NCBI GenBank assembly: GCA_029541985.1
Contig: CP095414.1
Coordinates: 2,577,001 to 2,641,000 of the forward strand
Source: Bacteroidales bacterium F22
GTDB lineage: Bacteria; Bacteroidota; Bacteroidia; Bacteroidales; Bacteroidaceae
DNA: 64,000 nucleotides
Reading direction: 5' to 3'
Shown here: piece by piece, positions 63,387 to 64,000 of the stretch
How the letters are laid out: every line of letters starts with the position of its first letter
Position numbering within the stretch: the first letter of the stretch is position 1
Notes under the pieces: generated by a model
What the model was told of the DNA's origin: nothing
What the model saw: only the letters and a program-made list of their open reading frames with translations
Database searches by the model: none
Made by a program: the position numbers and the translations under genes

Positions 63387-63680
63387 ATGACAGAGGAAGA
63401 AGACAAAATAATAAAACGGTTTGAGGCGCGTGTTCGCCATTTGATTCTTTTGTATCATAAGCAGCAAGAGGAAGTAATTGCGTTGCAAAATCAAGTGCAA
63501 TTGCTTACTTCTGAACTCGCTGAATTGGACATTAAATATAAGCATCTTAAAGATGCTAAGAGGATTGAAGTGAAAAGTACGGATTTGACGGACACTAAAC
63601 GGAGACTCTCGAAATTGGTGCGGGAAGTGGATCAATGTATCACGATGCTCAGTCATGAAGCAGAAATGCCGCAGATATAA
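63387..63680 (+). CDS. Small coiled-coil protein upstream of zapA (ZapB-like candidate)
   Basis: 97 residues from the ATG at 63387. MTEEEDKIIKRFEARVRHLILLYHKQQEEVIALQNQVQLLTSELAELDIKYKHLKDAKRIE is a long heptad coiled coil (about 1-60), then a polar region and a second helix (KRRLSKLVREVDQCITMLSHE). No signal or membrane segment. It is 15 bases before zapA and shares its promoter, so a cell-division role beside ZapA is likely; ZapB of E. coli is likewise a small coiled coil that binds ZapA, but there is no sequence identity I can claim. Confidence 0.8.
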   Translation: MTEEEDKIIKRFEARVRHLILLYHKQQEEVIALQNQVQLLTSELAELDIKYKHLKDAKRIEVKSTDLTDTKRRLSKLVREVDQCITMLSHEAEMPQI

Positions 63681-63695
63681 CTAATTATATATGTG

Positions 63696-63986
63696 ATGGA
63701 TGAGAAATTGAATATAAATGTGACTGTAGCTGGTCATTTGATAAATCTAGGTATAGAAAGAGACCAAGAGGAATTATTGAGAGCTGCAGCTAAACGAGTG
63801 AATGAAGAAGTTAATCAATATACTGCTGTCTATGGTGAGATGCAAAGAGACAGATTGATGACCTTGGTTGCCTTAGATATGGCTTATCAGCATCTTGATG
63901 CTGAACACAAAAATGATACACAGCCAGTAATGGAAGTAATGAATAAGCTTAGTGATGAGATTGAAGACCTTGTCGATATAAAGTAG
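63696..63986 (+). CDS. zapA: Cell division protein ZapA
   Basis: 96 residues from the ATG at 63696. LNINVTVAGHLINLGIERDQEELLRAAAKRVNEEVNQY is the ZapA N-terminal domain, followed by the long dimer/tetramer helix (RDRLMTLVALDMAYQHLDAEHK ... EVMNKLSDEIEDLVDIK). ZapA bundles FtsZ filaments at the division ring. Complete; the window ends 14 bases after the stop, so any downstream RNA or rny gene is out of view. Confidence 0.92.
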   Translation: MDEKLNINVTVAGHLINLGIERDQEELLRAAAKRVNEEVNQYTAVYGEMQRDRLMTLVALDMAYQHLDAEHKNDTQPVMEVMNKLSDEIEDLVDIK

Positions 63987-64000
63987 TTTTGTTAGTTCCT

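Noticed and set aside
1..64000. CRISPR arrays, tRNA/rRNA genes, insertion sequences, prophage or conjugative genes
   Set aside because: None seen when reading both strands for repeats, T-loop-like motifs, transposase or integrase motifs.

Overview
The window is chromosomal DNA from a member of the Bacteroidales, most likely Bacteroidaceae. The evidence is the promoter type, since many genes are preceded by the Bacteroidetes -7 element TAnnTTTG rather than an E. coli-like -10. Further evidence is the gene families: FimA/Mfa fimbrillins, NigD-like lipoprotein, DUF5020, DUF3575/DUF3868, DPE2-like MalQ, PPi-dependent phosphofructokinase and a TPR/AraC hybrid two-component protein. The block fusA2-rprX-rprY-(small membrane protein)-marR-rpsF-rpsR-rplI also matches gene order I recall from Bacteroides. 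The DNA is AT-rich throughout. I see no tRNA, rRNA, insertion sequence, integrase or CRISPR array.

Layout. 1-3 kb: the end of an MFS sugar transporter and a GH65 maltose-phosphorylase-type enzyme. 3-9.7 kb: aroB, a TonB-receptor-like outer-membrane protein, queA and an Smr-domain protein. 9.8-13.4 kb: a Spy/CpxP-like periplasmic protein with a cysteine-rich insert, a NigD-like lipoprotein, and an ECF-type sigma factor overlapping a protein with one membrane helix and a beta-barrel domain. 13.6-23.3 kb: a secreted GH3-PA14 glycosidase, pfp, a papain-like peptidase with a small protein and an acyltransferase, an S41 lipoprotein protease and hemW. 23.4-30.2 kb: an EF-G paralogue without the catalytic histidine, RprX/RprY, a MarR regulator and the S6-S18-L9 operon. 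30.4-44.4 kb: a FadL-type porin, an unusual Gly/Tyr- then Ser/Arg/Thr-rich secreted protein, prmA, folB, malQ, an MsbA-like ABC exporter, pheS, nth, pgk and two conserved unknowns.

44.5-63 kb is the accessory-looking part. A TPR-containing hybrid two-component protein with a degenerate ATP-binding domain is divergent from a six-gene surface-fimbria cluster: DUF3575, DUF3868/OmpA-like, major fimbrillin, a double-length FimB/Mfa2-type protein, a 1141-residue BACON/FISUMP-type probable tip protein and another fimbrillin-like lipoprotein. A strong hairpin follows the major subunit gene and probably sets subunit stoichiometry. Downstream lie a DUF1080 lipoprotein, a DUF5020 protein and a histidine kinase with two complete kinase cores in one chain. 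The window closes with a small coiled-coil protein and zapA.

The most promising leads are the fimbrial cluster with its fused and modular minor subunits, its own leader structure and its nearby kinases; the tandem-core kinase; the cysteine-rich Spy-like protein; the inverted repeat wrapping the sigma-factor promoter; and a transcription terminator for one gene written inside the coding sequence of its convergent neighbour, hemW. All assignments come from reading motifs and translations; no database search was run.
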